DNA of 64,000 nt from Parvibaculum sp045863935 (GCF_045863935.1 NZ_BTVP01000001.1:62001-126000); one strand, 5' to 3'. Shown: positions 46,123-55,370, counted from the first letter of the stretch. Numbers and translations: made by a program. The notes: a model not told the origin generated them from the sequence alone.

Positions 46123-46806
46123 TTATTGTACGGGCGCATCGCCGGAGGCGAGTTCGTGGAGCGCCTTTTCGGTGAGCGCGATCAGCATCTGGTTGCGGTC
46201 TTCGAGTGTCTTCGCCTCGAGCAGCGCCTGCTTCTCGCGCGGCCCATAGGGGCTGACGGTGCAGAGCGAGTTCACCAGCGTCTCGTTCGAGGAGAGGCGG
46301 ATCGCCCGCCAGTCGGCCTGCAACTCATGCGTTTCGAGATATTCCTTCAGGATTTCGAGAAGCCGTTCGCGGCTCACGGCGTCCTGGCCGTGCCCGGCGA
46401 CGAGGTCGTCGGCAAATTCCTCCCACGCTACTTCGCATTGCCGGTAGGGCGTCACGGCCGCGAGTTCGTTCACTATGCGAAAACGCGATATGCCGGTCAG
46501 CGTGATGACGATGCGACCGTCGCCCGTTTCCGCGAAAGAGGTGATGCGGCCGGCGCAGCCGATGGCGCAAAGCTTCGGCGTCTTGCCTGGTATCTGCGAG
46601 GCAAGGATCGCCTCGTCGCCATCCGGCTGCACCATGCCGATAATGCGTTCGCCGCGCAGCGCGTCGTCCACCATCTTCAGGTAGCGCGGCTCGAAGATGT
46701 TGAGAGGCAATTGCCCCCGAGGCAGCAATATCGCGCCGGCAAGCGGAAAGACGGGGATCGTCCCCGGCAGGTCCGCCACGCTGCGATATTGATCCGTGAG
46801 CCCCAT
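46123..46806 (-). CDS. Lon substrate-binding (LON N-terminal) domain protein
   Basis: A 227-residue protein consisting of a Lon-N domain only: IPVFPLAGAILLPRGQLPLNIFEPRYLKMV is the signature. There is no ATPase or protease part, so it is a stand-alone member (UPF0184-like or peptidase S16 N-terminal annotation). It lies 13 bp after the ybbN gene in the same orientation, and probably assists protein quality control. Confidence 0.9.
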   Translation of the reverse strand: MGLTDQYRSVADLPGTIPVFPLAGAILLPRGQLPLNIFEPRYLKMVDDALRGERIIGMVQPDGDEAILASQIPGKTPKLCAIGCAGRITSFAETGDGRIVITLTGISRFRIVNELAAVTPYRQCEVAWEEFADDLVAGHGQDAVSRERLLEILKEYLETHELQADWRAIRLSSNETLVNSLCTVSPYGPREKQALLEAKTLEDRNQMLIALTEKALHELASGDAPVQ

Positions 46807-46819
46807 ATTTTCCTTCGTT

Positions 46820-47731
46820 TCAGCTGAAGAGAATGGAGGAAAGCCGGCGGCGCCCGCTCAGCGTCACCTCGTGTTTCGGGCCATAGGCATCGAAGAATTC
46901 GACAAGCTGCTTGCGCGCCGCCTGCTCGTTCCAGTTGCGGTCGTATTCGACGCTGATGAGAAGCTGGTCGACCGCGCCTTCCTTGTCGCCGCGCGCGTTG
47001 AGCGCAAGCGCGAGGTCGAAACGCGCCTGATGGTCCTTCGGATTGGCGTCGACCTTTGCCTGAAGTTCGGCGATGTCGCCGAGATCGCCCGCCTTTTCGG
47101 CCAGCGAAAGGGCGGCTTCGGCGGCGGCGAAATCGGGATCGTTCCGCCCGTCGGGACGGACAAGGGCCAGTATCTGGCGTGCGCGGTCGAGATCGCCCGC
47201 CTCGATGTAGCAGCGCGCGAGGCCGCCGACCGCGGCCGGATTGCCCGGTTCTTCCTGCGCGGCCCGCGCGAAGGCCTGCGCCGCGCGCGAGAGGTCGCCG
47301 GCCTCATGGGCCTCGCGGCCGATCTCGATCAGCTCTTCGGCGGGTGAAGGGCCGGTATCGCCCGCAAGCCCCGCAATGAATGCCTTCACCTGGCTTTCGG
47401 GCAGCGCGCCCATGAAGCCGTCGACCGGCTGGCCGTTCTTGAAGGCGTAGACCGCCGGGATCGACTGGATGCGAAGCTGCTGCGCGACGGCCGGGTGATC
47501 GTCGATGTTCATCTTCACGAGCTTCACCGCGCCGCGCGATGCCTTTACCGCGCTTTCGAGGACGGGCGTCAACTGCTTGCAGGGGCCGCACCAGGGCGCC
47601 CAGAAGTCGACGATGACGGGAACATCGCGCGACGCCTCGATCACGTCGCGGGCGAAGGTTTGCGTCGTCGTATCGACAATGAGGCCGTCCGCAGCCTCCG
47701 CGCCGGCGGTATTTCCGATGATCGGTTCCAT
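46820..47731 (-). CDS. Thioredoxin-domain co-chaperone YbbN (CnoX-like)
   Basis: A 303-residue protein. The N-terminal thioredoxin domain has an intact WCGPCK redox motif (VDFWAPWCGPCKQLTPVL). The C-terminal half is TPR-like (AGDLSRAAQAFARAAQEEPGN, GDLGDIAELQAKVDANPKD), as in YbbN. Such proteins hold misfolded or oxidised substrates for GroEL/DnaK. The ATG at 47731 is chosen for its MEPIIGN start. It heads the ybbN, Lon-N, Trm112-like, DUF971 set. Confidence 0.9.
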   Translation of the reverse strand: MEPIIGNTAGAEAADGLIVDTTTQTFARDVIEASRDVPVIVDFWAPWCGPCKQLTPVLESAVKASRGAVKLVKMNIDDHPAVAQQLRIQSIPAVYAFKNGQPVDGFMGALPESQVKAFIAGLAGDTGPSPAEELIEIGREAHEAGDLSRAAQAFARAAQEEPGNPAAVGGLARCYIEAGDLDRARQILALVRPDGRNDPDFAAAEAALSLAEKAGDLGDIAELQAKVDANPKDHQARFDLALALNARGDKEGAVDQLLISVEYDRNWNEQAARKQLVEFFDAYGPKHEVTLSGRRRLSSILFS

Positions 47732-47846
47732 GAGCCGTTCCAAGCCTGTCGTTATGCGCTCTCTGCCGCCCGCTCCACCCATAAGATGGAGCGGCGGCGT
47801 TTCGAAACAATGGTTTAGCGGCTCGCCTCGCCCTTGCGCAAGCGCG

Positions 47847-48380
47847 CTAGTCCTGGCCTGCCGCCACCAGATCGAGGATCAGGGGCTCATGCCCCGTTTC
47901 GCGCAGGAATTTCAGGAAATTCACGCGCGAAAGTCCCGTGGTCGCGGTGTTCTCGAGCGGGTGGTAATGGAGCCGCTCATGGTCAAGCATGGGTGCGTCC
48001 AGCACCGGAGTGACGCGGCCTTCCCGGTCGTTCACGAGGGCGAAGGGTGTCACGGAGCCGGGGCGCACGCCCAGCACCTCCCACATCAGTTCCGCATTGC
48101 CGAAGGAAAGCCGCGCCGAGCCGATGGGTCGCGAGAGGCTGTTCAGCTTCAACTCGCGATGCTCCTCCGTGACGATGAGGAACAGGCGGCCCTTCTTGTC
48201 CTTGAGGAAGAGGTTCTTGCAGAAGGCACCTTCGCGCTCATGCGGTGGCCATGAGGCGCGGTGGGCCTGCGCTTCCTCGACCGTGTGGAGGGCGGGGTGC
48301 TCGCGGGTCTCGTGGGGGATGCCCCTTTCCCCGAGCCAGGCGAGGAACTGGGCCCGGGTGGTGAGTTTCGGGACCGTCAT
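47847..48380 (-). CDS. Prolyl-tRNA deacylase/editing protein, YbaK/ProXp-type (ProX)
   Basis: A 177-residue YbaK/EbsC-fold protein: CKNLFLKDKKGRLFLIV, ARLSFGNAELMWEVLGVRPGSVTPFALVND and LHYHPLENTATTGLSRVNFLKFL match the ProX/ProXp-ala trans-editing family, which clears mis-acylated Ala-tRNA(Pro). It is probably monocistronic and lies 156 bp from the divergent tRNA-Gly gene. Confidence 0.9.
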   Translation of the reverse strand: MTVPKLTTRAQFLAWLGERGIPHETREHPALHTVEEAQAHRASWPPHEREGAFCKNLFLKDKKGRLFLIVTEEHRELKLNSLSRPIGSARLSFGNAELMWEVLGVRPGSVTPFALVNDREGRVTPVLDAPMLDHERLHYHPLENTATTGLSRVNFLKFLRETGHEPLILDLVAAGQD

Positions 48381-48455
48381 GCCTCCTGATTGGCACGGCG
48401 CGCGGCAGCCTGCAAGCGGGCGTTAACCCGGGGCCACGGCTGCAAAATTCGGCTC

Positions 48456-48484
48456 TTGCAAAGGCTCAAACGATAGGCCATAAA
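48456..48484 (+). promoter_or_regulatory. Sigma-70-like promoter candidate for tRNA-Gly
   Basis: TTGCAA (48456-48461) and CATAAA (48479-48484) are separated by 17 bp and lie about 50 bp before the tRNA. Confidence 0.4.
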
Positions 48485-48536
48485 ACCGCCCTCACAGGCG
48501 GGTGGGGCCATCGCGGTCCGTCCGGCTGACCTGGAT

Positions 48537-48611
48537 GCGGGCGTAGCTCAGGGGTAGAGCACAACCTTGCCAAGGTTGGGGTCGTGAGTTCGAATCTCAT
48601 CGCCCGCTCCA
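48537..48611 (+). tRNA. tRNA-Gly (GCC anticodon), CCA encoded
   Basis: The acceptor stem GCGGGCG (48537-48543) pairs with CGCCCGC (48601-48607), followed by T and an encoded CCA. The D arm GTAGCTCAGGGGTAGAGC and T arm GTGAGTTCGAATCTCAT are canonical. The anticodon loop TTGCCAA gives anticodon GCC, reading GGC/GGU glycine codons. Confidence 0.97.
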
Positions 48612-48616
48612 ACAAG

Positions 48617-48639
48617 AAGCCGCCGTCAGGCGGCTTTTT
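48617..48639 (+). terminator. Intrinsic terminator after tRNA-Gly
   Basis: AAGCCGCC pairs with GGCGGCTT around GTCA, followed by TTTT. The stem lies directly downstream of the encoded CCA. Confidence 0.9.
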
Positions 48640-48667
48640 CTTTGCGCGTTCTTTGCGAGGTTAAACG

Positions 48668-49165
48668 ATGACTGAGGCTTCCGCCGCCTGTCCCTGCCGT
48701 TCCGGCCTCGATTTCGCGCAATGCTGCGAGCCCTATCTCAAGGGCGCGAAACAACCTTCCACGCCCGAAGCGCTGATGCGCTCGCGCTATTCGGCCTTCG
48801 CCACCGGCAATATCGACTATCTCGAGGAAACGCTGCTGCCCGGCACGCGTAGCGATTTCGACCGCGAGGGTGCGGCGCAGTGGGCGGCGGCGAGCGAGTG
48901 GACCGGCCTTGAAGTGCGCACCGTCGAAGGCGGCGGCCCGGGCGAGGATGAGGGCATCGTCGAATTCGTCGCGCATTTCCGCCAGCACGGCGAGGACCGC
49001 GTCCACCACGAAACGGCAAGCTTCGCCCGCAAGGATGGCCGCTGGTGGTATGTCGACGGCATCATGGGCGTGCGCCCGCGCCGCGTCGAAAAGGTCGGCC
49101 GCAACGATCCCTGCATCTGCGGTTCCGGCAAGAAATACAAGAAGTGCTGCGGCGCCGCGGCTTGA
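48668..49165 (+). CDS. YchJ-family SEC-C motif protein
   Basis: A 165-residue protein with SEC-C-like zinc motifs at both ends: CPCRSGLDFAQCCEPYLKG near the N-terminus and DPCICGSGKKYKKCCG at the C-terminus. Between them is a compact domain (SRYSAFATGNIDYLEETLLPG, and FARKDGRWWYVDG). This is the YchJ/UPF0225 architecture; function is unknown. It follows tRNA-Gly after an intrinsic terminator. Confidence 0.93.
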   Translation: MTEASAACPCRSGLDFAQCCEPYLKGAKQPSTPEALMRSRYSAFATGNIDYLEETLLPGTRSDFDREGAAQWAAASEWTGLEVRTVEGGGPGEDEGIVEFVAHFRQHGEDRVHHETASFARKDGRWWYVDGIMGVRPRRVEKVGRNDPCICGSGKKYKKCCGAAA

Positions 49166-49171
49166 GCCGTA

Positions 49172-50058
49172 TCAGAAGAAGTCGTAGCCGAAATCGTAGC
49201 GCAGATGCCGTGAGAGAATGCGGCGCAGGATTTCCTCTTCCTTTGCCGAAAGCCGGATGCTTGCGCGTTCATCCTCGTCGGACACGGCTTTGGGCGCCGC
49301 GGGATCGAGCCGCGCCGCACGGCCTCTCGTGTCGACACGGCTTCGGCGGCCGCAATCGCGGCGGGCGTCAGATCGATACCGTAGTGCCGGGCAACCTTGT
49401 CCACCCATTCGCCCGGCGCCTCGATCGCGTCCTCATAGCGGATCAGCATGTTCTGCCCTGGACGCGCGGCCAGCACGTCGCCCCAGTGATTGAAGAACTG
49501 GATCGACCACCAGATGTCGGCGTGCTCGCGGCGCTGCCAGGGATCGCCCTCCACATAGTCCGTGAGCGACAGGCCCCGTCCCGCCGGCAGATCGTTCAAC
49601 CATTTGACGTAGATCGACTCGAGCGCGTGGCGGATGTCGCGCACGAGCACCACCGTGCGGGGAATGTCGAACAGCAGGTGCATCAGCCTCCATGAGAACA
49701 TCACGGAAGGAATGGTGTGCGAGACGGCGATCTTCGGGACGCCCGCGATCGGCTTCTGCTTCGCCGGCCCGATGATCGCGTCGCGGCCGGGCCCGCTGCT
49801 GAAGGCAGGCGGCTCGATGCCATATTGCTCGGCGAGCGCATGGCTCAGCATGAAGGTGAACCACTGCGTGCCGGAATTCTTTGCCGAGACGAAGAAGCCG
49901 TCCACGTGGCGGTAATGCAGCATGTGGAAGTTGCCGGTATCGGCCTTGAAGTTCGTCCAGGCGGCGGCGAGGTCCTCGTGTGCCAGGCCGTTATAGCCCG
50001 TTCTCCTGCGCGGTGCGGGCTGGAACCCCTGAGCGCTTCCGATTTCGCGTGCCGGCAT
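49172..50058 (-). pseudogene. Sulfotransferase-like gene with a frameshift near the 3' end
   Basis: Residues from 50058 read MPAREIGSAQGFQPAPRRRT, then a PAPS-loop-like VSAKNSGTQWFTFML, VVLVRDIRHALESIYVKW (3'-phosphate motif region) and GQNMLIRYEDAIEAPGEWVDKVARHYGIDL. This first frame runs on to about 48817, overlapping ychJ, with atypical sequence. The expected family C-terminus (ARLDPAAPKAVSDEDERASI, then EEEILRRILSRHLRYDFGYD) is in a different frame and ends at a stop at 49172, just after ychJ. The frame changes at about 49320-49345, equivalent to loss of one base or gain of two. It is either a true pseudogene or a sequencing/assembly error. The start has GAGGGAAAG upstream. Confidence 0.85.
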
Positions 50059-50214
50059 GCTTTCCCTCTCCCCACTCCGTCCGATCGAGGTTTCCCTATA
50101 GCATTTTCGTGCGGCGAGGCCATCCGGACCCGTTCCCGCCTTTTCCCTGCACCTCAATCATGCTCCATTAGCGGAAGCCCCGTCAGAGGGCAGATTGCAA
50201 GGAGGGGGCGAGGA

Positions 50215-51687
50215 GTGAGTGGTGTCGACAAAAGGTCCGAAGCGGAGCCCATTCGCGTTCAGGTGCCCGGACAGGCGAGCGCGCAGCTCCTTTCCGCCGA
50301 TGGCGGCGAGGCGGCCGACGGGCGGGGCCAGCTCAGCTGGGCGCTGTTCGAATGGGCGCGCAATCCATACGTCATCCTCATCACCATCTATATCTTCTCG
50401 CCCTATTTCACGAGCACGGTGGTGGGCGATCCCGTTCGCGGCCAGACGATCTGGGGCAACATCAACGGCATTGCCGGGTTCTTCATCGCTTGCCTGGGCC
50501 CCATCCTCGGCGCGATTGCCGATACCGGCGGACGGCGCAAACCGTGGATCGCCTTCTTCGTCGCACTCATGGTGCCTGCCATGTTTGCGCTCTGGTGGGC
50601 CATGCCGGGCGAGGGCGGGCTTTCCGTTCTCACCATCGCCGCGCTCATCGTGCTGATCGCCGTCGCCTTCGAATTCTCCGCCGTCTTTCACAATTCGATG
50701 CTGCCCGCCGTCGCGCCGCATGAACGGATCGGTTTTCTGTCGGGTCTGGGCCTCGCGCTCGGCAATGGCGGCGCGCTCATCATTCTCTGTTTCATGCTCT
50801 GGGCCTTCATGCTGCCCGGCGCGGTCGGCTGGAGCTTCGTGCCCGAGGCGCCGCTTTTCGGCATCGATGCGAGCGCGCATGAAAACAGCCGCATCTCCGG
50901 ACCCATCGTCGCCGTCTGGCTGCTCGTCTTTTCGCTGCCGCTGCTTTTGTGGACGCCGGATGTGAAGGGCGCCAGCGTGCCGGTCAAGCTTGCGATCCGG
51001 CGCGGCTTCGGTTCCGTCGTCGGCACGGTCCGGAAGCTCCGCCACTACCGCAACATCGCGATCTATCTCGCCGCGCGCATGTTCTACAATGACGGCAAGA
51101 CGGCCGTGCTCGTCTTTGGCGGCGTCTATGCGGCGGGTGTTTTCAAATGGGGGGCGCTCACGCTCACCGTCTACGGGATCGTGCTTTCGATCTTCGCCGT
51201 CGGCGGCGGTTTCTTCGGCGGCTGGCTCGACGACACGTTCGGCTCGAAGCGCGCGATCCTCGTCTCGATCGGCGGCACGGCGCTTGGCGTGCTGCTCGCC
51301 GTTTCGATAACGCCGACCGAAATCTTTTTCCTGCCCTATGACGCGGCGTCGGCCGAACCGGTCTGGTCGTTGCCCTTCTTCGCGACGTGGCCCGAACTCA
51401 TGTATCTCATCGTCGTGCTCCTCGTCGCGATCTGCATCACGGCGGCCTATGCGAACAGCCGCACCATGCTCGCGCGCATCGCGCCGATTTCCAAGATGTC
51501 GGAATTTTTCGGCATCTATGCATTGTCGGGCACGGCGACGGCCTTTCTCGGGCCGCTTCTCGTCGGTGCGGCAACGCATCTCTTCCAGAGCCAACGCGCG
51601 GGCTTCGCGTCGGTTCTCCTCCTTCTCGGCATCGGCCTTGCCGGTATGCTGTTCGTGAAGGAAGAACGCGCGGAGGCGGCGGAATGA
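50215..51687 (+). CDS. MFS transporter, UMF1/Atg22-like (first of a pair)
   Basis: A 490-residue 12-helix transporter. After a cytoplasmic N-terminal stretch it enters GQLSWALFEWARNPYVILITIYIFSPYFTS, and the C-terminal ANSRTMLARIAPISKMSEFFGIYALSGTATAFLGPLL is the UMF1 (Atg22-like) signature. Substrates of bacterial UMF1 proteins are unknown; the eukaryotic relative exports amino acids from vacuoles. The GTG start has AAGGAGG eight bases upstream. It overlaps the second copy by 4 bp. Confidence 0.88.
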   Translation: MSGVDKRSEAEPIRVQVPGQASAQLLSADGGEAADGRGQLSWALFEWARNPYVILITIYIFSPYFTSTVVGDPVRGQTIWGNINGIAGFFIACLGPILGAIADTGGRRKPWIAFFVALMVPAMFALWWAMPGEGGLSVLTIAALIVLIAVAFEFSAVFHNSMLPAVAPHERIGFLSGLGLALGNGGALIILCFMLWAFMLPGAVGWSFVPEAPLFGIDASAHENSRISGPIVAVWLLVFSLPLLLWTPDVKGASVPVKLAIRRGFGSVVGTVRKLRHYRNIAIYLAARMFYNDGKTAVLVFGGVYAAGVFKWGALTLTVYGIVLSIFAVGGGFFGGWLDDTFGSKRAILVSIGGTALGVLLAVSITPTEIFFLPYDAASAEPVWSLPFFATWPELMYLIVVLLVAICITAAYANSRTMLARIAPISKMSEFFGIYALSGTATAFLGPLLVGAATHLFQSQRAGFASVLLLLGIGLAGMLFVKEERAEAAE

Positions 51688-53111
51688 GTGCTGCGATCGT
51701 CGAGGGAGCGGTGCCGGAGCTTCGGCCGCCGCACGATACGGGCGGCGGGGAGCCCGCATCCAATGTCGCGCAGGGTGCCTGGGTGCTCTATGAATGGGCG
51801 AACCAGACCTACTTCTCGCTCATCACCATCTTTCTCTTTCCGCCCTTCTTCACCGGCGTTCTCGCCGCGAACCCCATCCAGGGCCAGGCCTATTGGGGCT
51901 ATGTGCAGGCGGTCTCAGGCATTTCCATCGCGCTCATGAGCCCGCTCCTCGGCGCCATGGCGGATGCGGCGGGCCCGCGCAAACCCTGGATCGTCTTTTC
52001 CATGCTGTTCTGCGCGGCCGGCTGTTTCGGCCTCTGGTTCGCCGTGCCGGGGCAACCGCTGCTGCCGGTCGCGATCGCGCTCATCGTCGCCGCCATCGGC
52101 ATGGAGCTCACCATCATCTTTGCGAATGCCATGCTGCCGACCATCGCGTCCGACCGGCGCATCGGCCTTCTGTCGGGTATCGGCATCGGCGTCGGCCAGC
52201 TTGCCGCCATCGTCGCGCTTATCCTCGTGCTTCTCCTGCTGCAACTGCCGGGCGAGGTGCAGGCACCCTTCATTCCCGACGAGCCGCTGTTCGGCCTCTC
52301 GAAGGAAGCGCATGAGACCGACCGCATCGTCGGGCCGATTTCCGGCGTCTGGTTCGTCGTCTTCATGCTGCCGCTTCTTTTCCTCGTGCCGGATCAGAAG
52401 GGGCGCGGCCTCGGGCGGCGCGCGGCGGCGAAGGCGGGCGTCATGCGTCTGTGGAGCACGATCCGCTCGGTCCGCCATTTCCGCAATGTTGGTCTCTATC
52501 TCGTTGCGCGCATGATCTTCTATGACGGCATGACGGCGATCTTCGTCTTCGGCGGTATTCTCGCCTCGTCGATCTTCCATTGGGGCGCGATGGAGATGGC
52601 CGTCTACGGCATCTGGGTGACGCTCTTTGCCGCCTTCGGCGCCTTTGTCGGCGGCTGGGTCGATTTGAAGATCGGCTCGAAGCGCACGCTCGTCTGGGCG
52701 CTCATCGGCGTCCTCCTGACCTTCCTGCTGCTGCTCTCCTTCGACCGCGACCGGATCTTCTATGTCGTGGAAGTCGCCGTTGCGCCGGACGCCAAAGCCT
52801 TCTCGACGCTGCCGCAGCAGCTCTTCCTGCTCACCGTCGGCCTGTTCGGCATGATGGTCGGACCGGTCATCGCCTCGAGCCGCACCATGATGGCGCGCAT
52901 CTCGCCAAGGGAAATGATGACGGAGTTCTTCGGTCTCTTCGCCCTTGTCGGCAAGGCGACGGCCTGGATCGCGCCGCTCCTCATCGGCATCGTCACCGAG
53001 GCGACGCAGAACCAGCGTTATGGGCTCATGGTGACGGCGCCGATGATCCTTGTCGGCCTTCTGCTCTTCCTCTTCGTCAAGGAAGAGCGCGCGACAAGCG
53101 TCGTTCACTGA
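51684..53111 (+). CDS. MFS transporter, UMF1/Atg22-like (second of a pair)
   Basis: A 475-residue paralog: NVAQGAWVLYEWANQTYFSLITIFLFPPFF aligns with the first copy, and SSRTMMARISPREMMTEFFGLFALVGKATAWIAPLL is the UMF1 signature. The 4-bp ATGA overlap implies translational coupling, and the matched lengths suggest the two may form a heterodimer or act in one pathway. Its 3' end converges on purH, with a bidirectional-looking hairpin between. Confidence 0.88.
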   Translation: MSAAIVEGAVPELRPPHDTGGGEPASNVAQGAWVLYEWANQTYFSLITIFLFPPFFTGVLAANPIQGQAYWGYVQAVSGISIALMSPLLGAMADAAGPRKPWIVFSMLFCAAGCFGLWFAVPGQPLLPVAIALIVAAIGMELTIIFANAMLPTIASDRRIGLLSGIGIGVGQLAAIVALILVLLLLQLPGEVQAPFIPDEPLFGLSKEAHETDRIVGPISGVWFVVFMLPLLFLVPDQKGRGLGRRAAAKAGVMRLWSTIRSVRHFRNVGLYLVARMIFYDGMTAIFVFGGILASSIFHWGAMEMAVYGIWVTLFAAFGAFVGGWVDLKIGSKRTLVWALIGVLLTFLLLLSFDRDRIFYVVEVAVAPDAKAFSTLPQQLFLLTVGLFGMMVGPVIASSRTMMARISPREMMTEFFGLFALVGKATAWIAPLLIGIVTEATQNQRYGLMVTAPMILVGLLLFLFVKEERATSVVH

Positions 53112-53117
53112 GACACG

Positions 53118-53147
53118 AAAAAACCGCCGCGGCTTGCGCCGCGACGG
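53118..53147 (-). terminator. Intrinsic terminator of purH
   Basis: On the reverse strand CCGTCGCGGC and GCCGCGGCGG form a GC-rich stem followed by TTTTTT, placed between converging purH and the UMF1 gene. Confidence 0.85.
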
Positions 53148-53168
53148 CTCTTCGGAAAACGATACTTC

Positions 53169-54782
53169 TCAGTGCCGGAAGTGGCGCATGCCTGTCATGA
53201 CCATGGCGAGGCCCTTTTCGTCGGCGGCCGCGATCACTTCGTCGTCGCGCACCGAGCCGCCCGGCTGGATCACCGCCGTCGCGCCCGCTTCGGCCGCCGA
53301 GAGCAACCCGTCCGCGAAGGGGAAGAAGGCATCCGATGCAACGACGGAGCCAATGGTGGCGGGCGTCTTTTCGCCGGCGGCTTCCGCCGCGTCCTGCGCC
53401 TTGCGCGCGGCGATGCGCGCCGAATCCACGCGGCTCATCTGGCCCGCGCCGATGCCCACCGTCGCGCCGTTCTTCACATAGACGATCGCATTCGACTTCA
53501 CATGCTTGCAGACGCGGAAGGCGAATTTGAGGTCGGCCATTTCCTGCGCGGTCGGCGCGCGCTTCGTCACGACCTTGAGATCGAGGTTGTCGATGCGTCC
53601 ATTGTCGCGCGACTGCACCAGCATGCCGCCAGCGACCGCCTTGAAGTTGAGGCCCGGCGCGCCCGCATCCGGCAGGCCATGCGTGATCAGCAGGCGGAGG
53701 TTCTTCTTCTGCCCGATGATGCGGCGTGCGTCCTCGTCGGCATCGGGCGCGATGATTACTTCGGTGAAGATGCGCGCGATCTCTTCGGCCGTCTCGCCGT
53801 CGAGGGGCATGTTCGCGGCGATGATGCCGCCAAAGGCCGAAACCGGGTCGCAGGCCAGCGCCTTGCGGTAGGCGTCGGCGAGCGTTTCGCCGGTTGCGAC
53901 GCCGCAGGGGTTCGCATGCTTGATGATCGCGATGGCGGGCGCGAGCTTCGGATCGAATTCGGCGGCGAGTTCGAAGGCGGCGTCCGTGTCGTTGATGTTG
54001 TTGTAGGAAAGCTCCTTGCCCTGCAACTGTTCGGCGTTCGACACGCCGGGGCGGTTTTCGCCCGTCACATAGAAGCTCGCGATCTGGTGCGGGTTCTCGC
54101 CGTAGCGCAGCGTCTGTTTCAGGCTGCCGCCAAAGGCGCGGTAGTCGGGCGCCGTCTCGCCGATCGCGTCCGCCATCCAGTTCGAGATCGCCGCGTCATA
54201 GGCCGCCGTGCGCGCATAGGCCTTCTGCGCAAGCTTCGTGCGCAGCGCGAGCGAAGTGCCACCCTTCGCGCCGATTTCGGAAAGCACCGCTTCGTAGTCG
54301 GCCGCGTCCACCACGACGGCCACATAGGCGTGGTTCTTCGCCGCCGCGCGGATCATGGCCGGACCGCCGATATCGATATTCTCGACGCATTCGTCATAGG
54401 CCGCGCCCTTCGCCACCGTCGCTTCGAAGGGATAGAGATTGACGACGAGGAGATCGATGCCGCCGATGCCGTGCTCCTTCATCGAGGCGGCATGGTCCGC
54501 ATCGTCGCGGATCGCGAGCAGCCCGCCATGGACCTTCGGATGCAGCGTCTTCACGCGCCCGTCCATCATCTCGGGAAAGCCCGTCAGGTCCGACACGTCC
54601 TTCACCGGCAGCGCCGCCTCCTTGATCGCCTTCGCCGTGCCGCCGGTCGAAACGAGTTCGACGCCCGCCTCGTGCAGTGCGCGGGCGAACTCGGCAAGGC
54701 CCGTCTTGTCGGAGACGGAAATGAGGGCGCGGCGGACGCGCTGGACGTCGGCGGCTTTCGGGTGGGCTTTCAGGGATACCAT
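53169..54782 (-). CDS. purH: Bifunctional AICAR formyltransferase/IMP cyclohydrolase PurH
   Basis: A 537-residue enzyme of the last two steps of IMP synthesis. The N-terminal IMP cyclohydrolase domain begins RRALISVSDKTGLAEFARAL and has LVSTGGTAKAI and MMDGRVKTLHPKVHGG. The C-terminal AICAR transformylase domain contains the catalytic KHANPCG, plus LRYGENPHQ and SDAFFPF. The ATG at 54782 matches family N-termini; the frame extends further upstream through non-coding sequence. A clear terminator follows. Confidence 0.97.
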   Translation of the reverse strand: MVSLKAHPKAADVQRVRRALISVSDKTGLAEFARALHEAGVELVSTGGTAKAIKEAALPVKDVSDLTGFPEMMDGRVKTLHPKVHGGLLAIRDDADHAASMKEHGIGGIDLLVVNLYPFEATVAKGAAYDECVENIDIGGPAMIRAAAKNHAYVAVVVDAADYEAVLSEIGAKGGTSLALRTKLAQKAYARTAAYDAAISNWMADAIGETAPDYRAFGGSLKQTLRYGENPHQIASFYVTGENRPGVSNAEQLQGKELSYNNINDTDAAFELAAEFDPKLAPAIAIIKHANPCGVATGETLADAYRKALACDPVSAFGGIIAANMPLDGETAEEIARIFTEVIIAPDADEDARRIIGQKKNLRLLITHGLPDAGAPGLNFKAVAGGMLVQSRDNGRIDNLDLKVVTKRAPTAQEMADLKFAFRVCKHVKSNAIVYVKNGATVGIGAGQMSRVDSARIAARKAQDAAEAAGEKTPATIGSVVASDAFFPFADGLLSAAEAGATAVIQPGGSVRDDEVIAAADEKGLAMVMTGMRHFRH

Positions 54783-54964
54783 GGGGACGGGGCTCCGGTG
54801 GGCGGCGGGAATGGCCGGGGCAATAGCATGAAGCGGAGCGGGGGCCAAGGCGCGGCGGCGGAATTGGCCCCATATCCTTCCGGCAAATGGCTGTCGGCCC
54901 GGGCAAGGCCGGGAGATAGGCTCCCGCTCCGAAAGAGGCCGAAACCCAAAGGATTCCCCCCCGG

Positions 54965-55369
54965 ATGAGCCCAAAACCCGACATTTCCTATCTGCCCTTC
55001 GCGAAGCTTCTCGGCATCGAACTCGTGGAGGCGAGCCCCGACCGGGTGGTGGCGACGCTCGCCGTCGGCAAGGAACTCTGCACGATCCCCGATATCCTGC
55101 ATGGCGGTGCGATCATGTCGCTCGCCGATACGGCAGGGGCGGTGGCCACCGTGCTCAATCTCTCCGGCGGGGCAACCACGACGACGGTCGAGAGCAAGAC
55201 CAATTTCCTCGCCCCCGTGCCGCTTGGCGATGTCGCGACGGCGACCTGCGAACCCTTCCACAAGGGCGGGCGGCTGATGGTCTGGCAGACAAAGGTCACG
55301 CGGGGCGATGGCCGCCTCTGCGCGGTCGTCACGCAGAGCCAGATGGTGCTCGAGGCGAGGAAGGGTTAG
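54965..55369 (+). CDS. PaaI-family thioesterase
   Basis: A 134-residue hotdog enzyme: LLGIELVEASPDRVVATLAVGKELCTIPDILHGGAIMSLADTAGAVAT shows the PaaI HGGxxxxLADxAG motif, and ESKTNFLAPVPLG is also typical. Substrates are presumably acyl-/phenylacyl-CoA thioesters. It diverges from purH and its 3' end nearly touches that of the convergent heparinase-like gene. Confidence 0.9.
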   Translation: MSPKPDISYLPFAKLLGIELVEASPDRVVATLAVGKELCTIPDILHGGAIMSLADTAGAVATVLNLSGGATTTTVESKTNFLAPVPLGDVATATCEPFHKGGRLMVWQTKVTRGDGRLCAVVTQSQMVLEARKG

Positions 55370-55370
55370 T

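Noticed and set aside
48817..49171. Continuation of the sulfotransferase frame through ychJ
   Set aside because: Sequence past about 49330 is not sulfotransferase-like and overlaps ychJ on the other strand; the true C-terminus is in another frame ending at 49172.
53172..54968. Long plus-strand open frame over purH
   Set aside because: It is a reverse-strand shadow: the encoded protein is Arg/His/Val-rich without domains, and the opposite strand is clearly purH.
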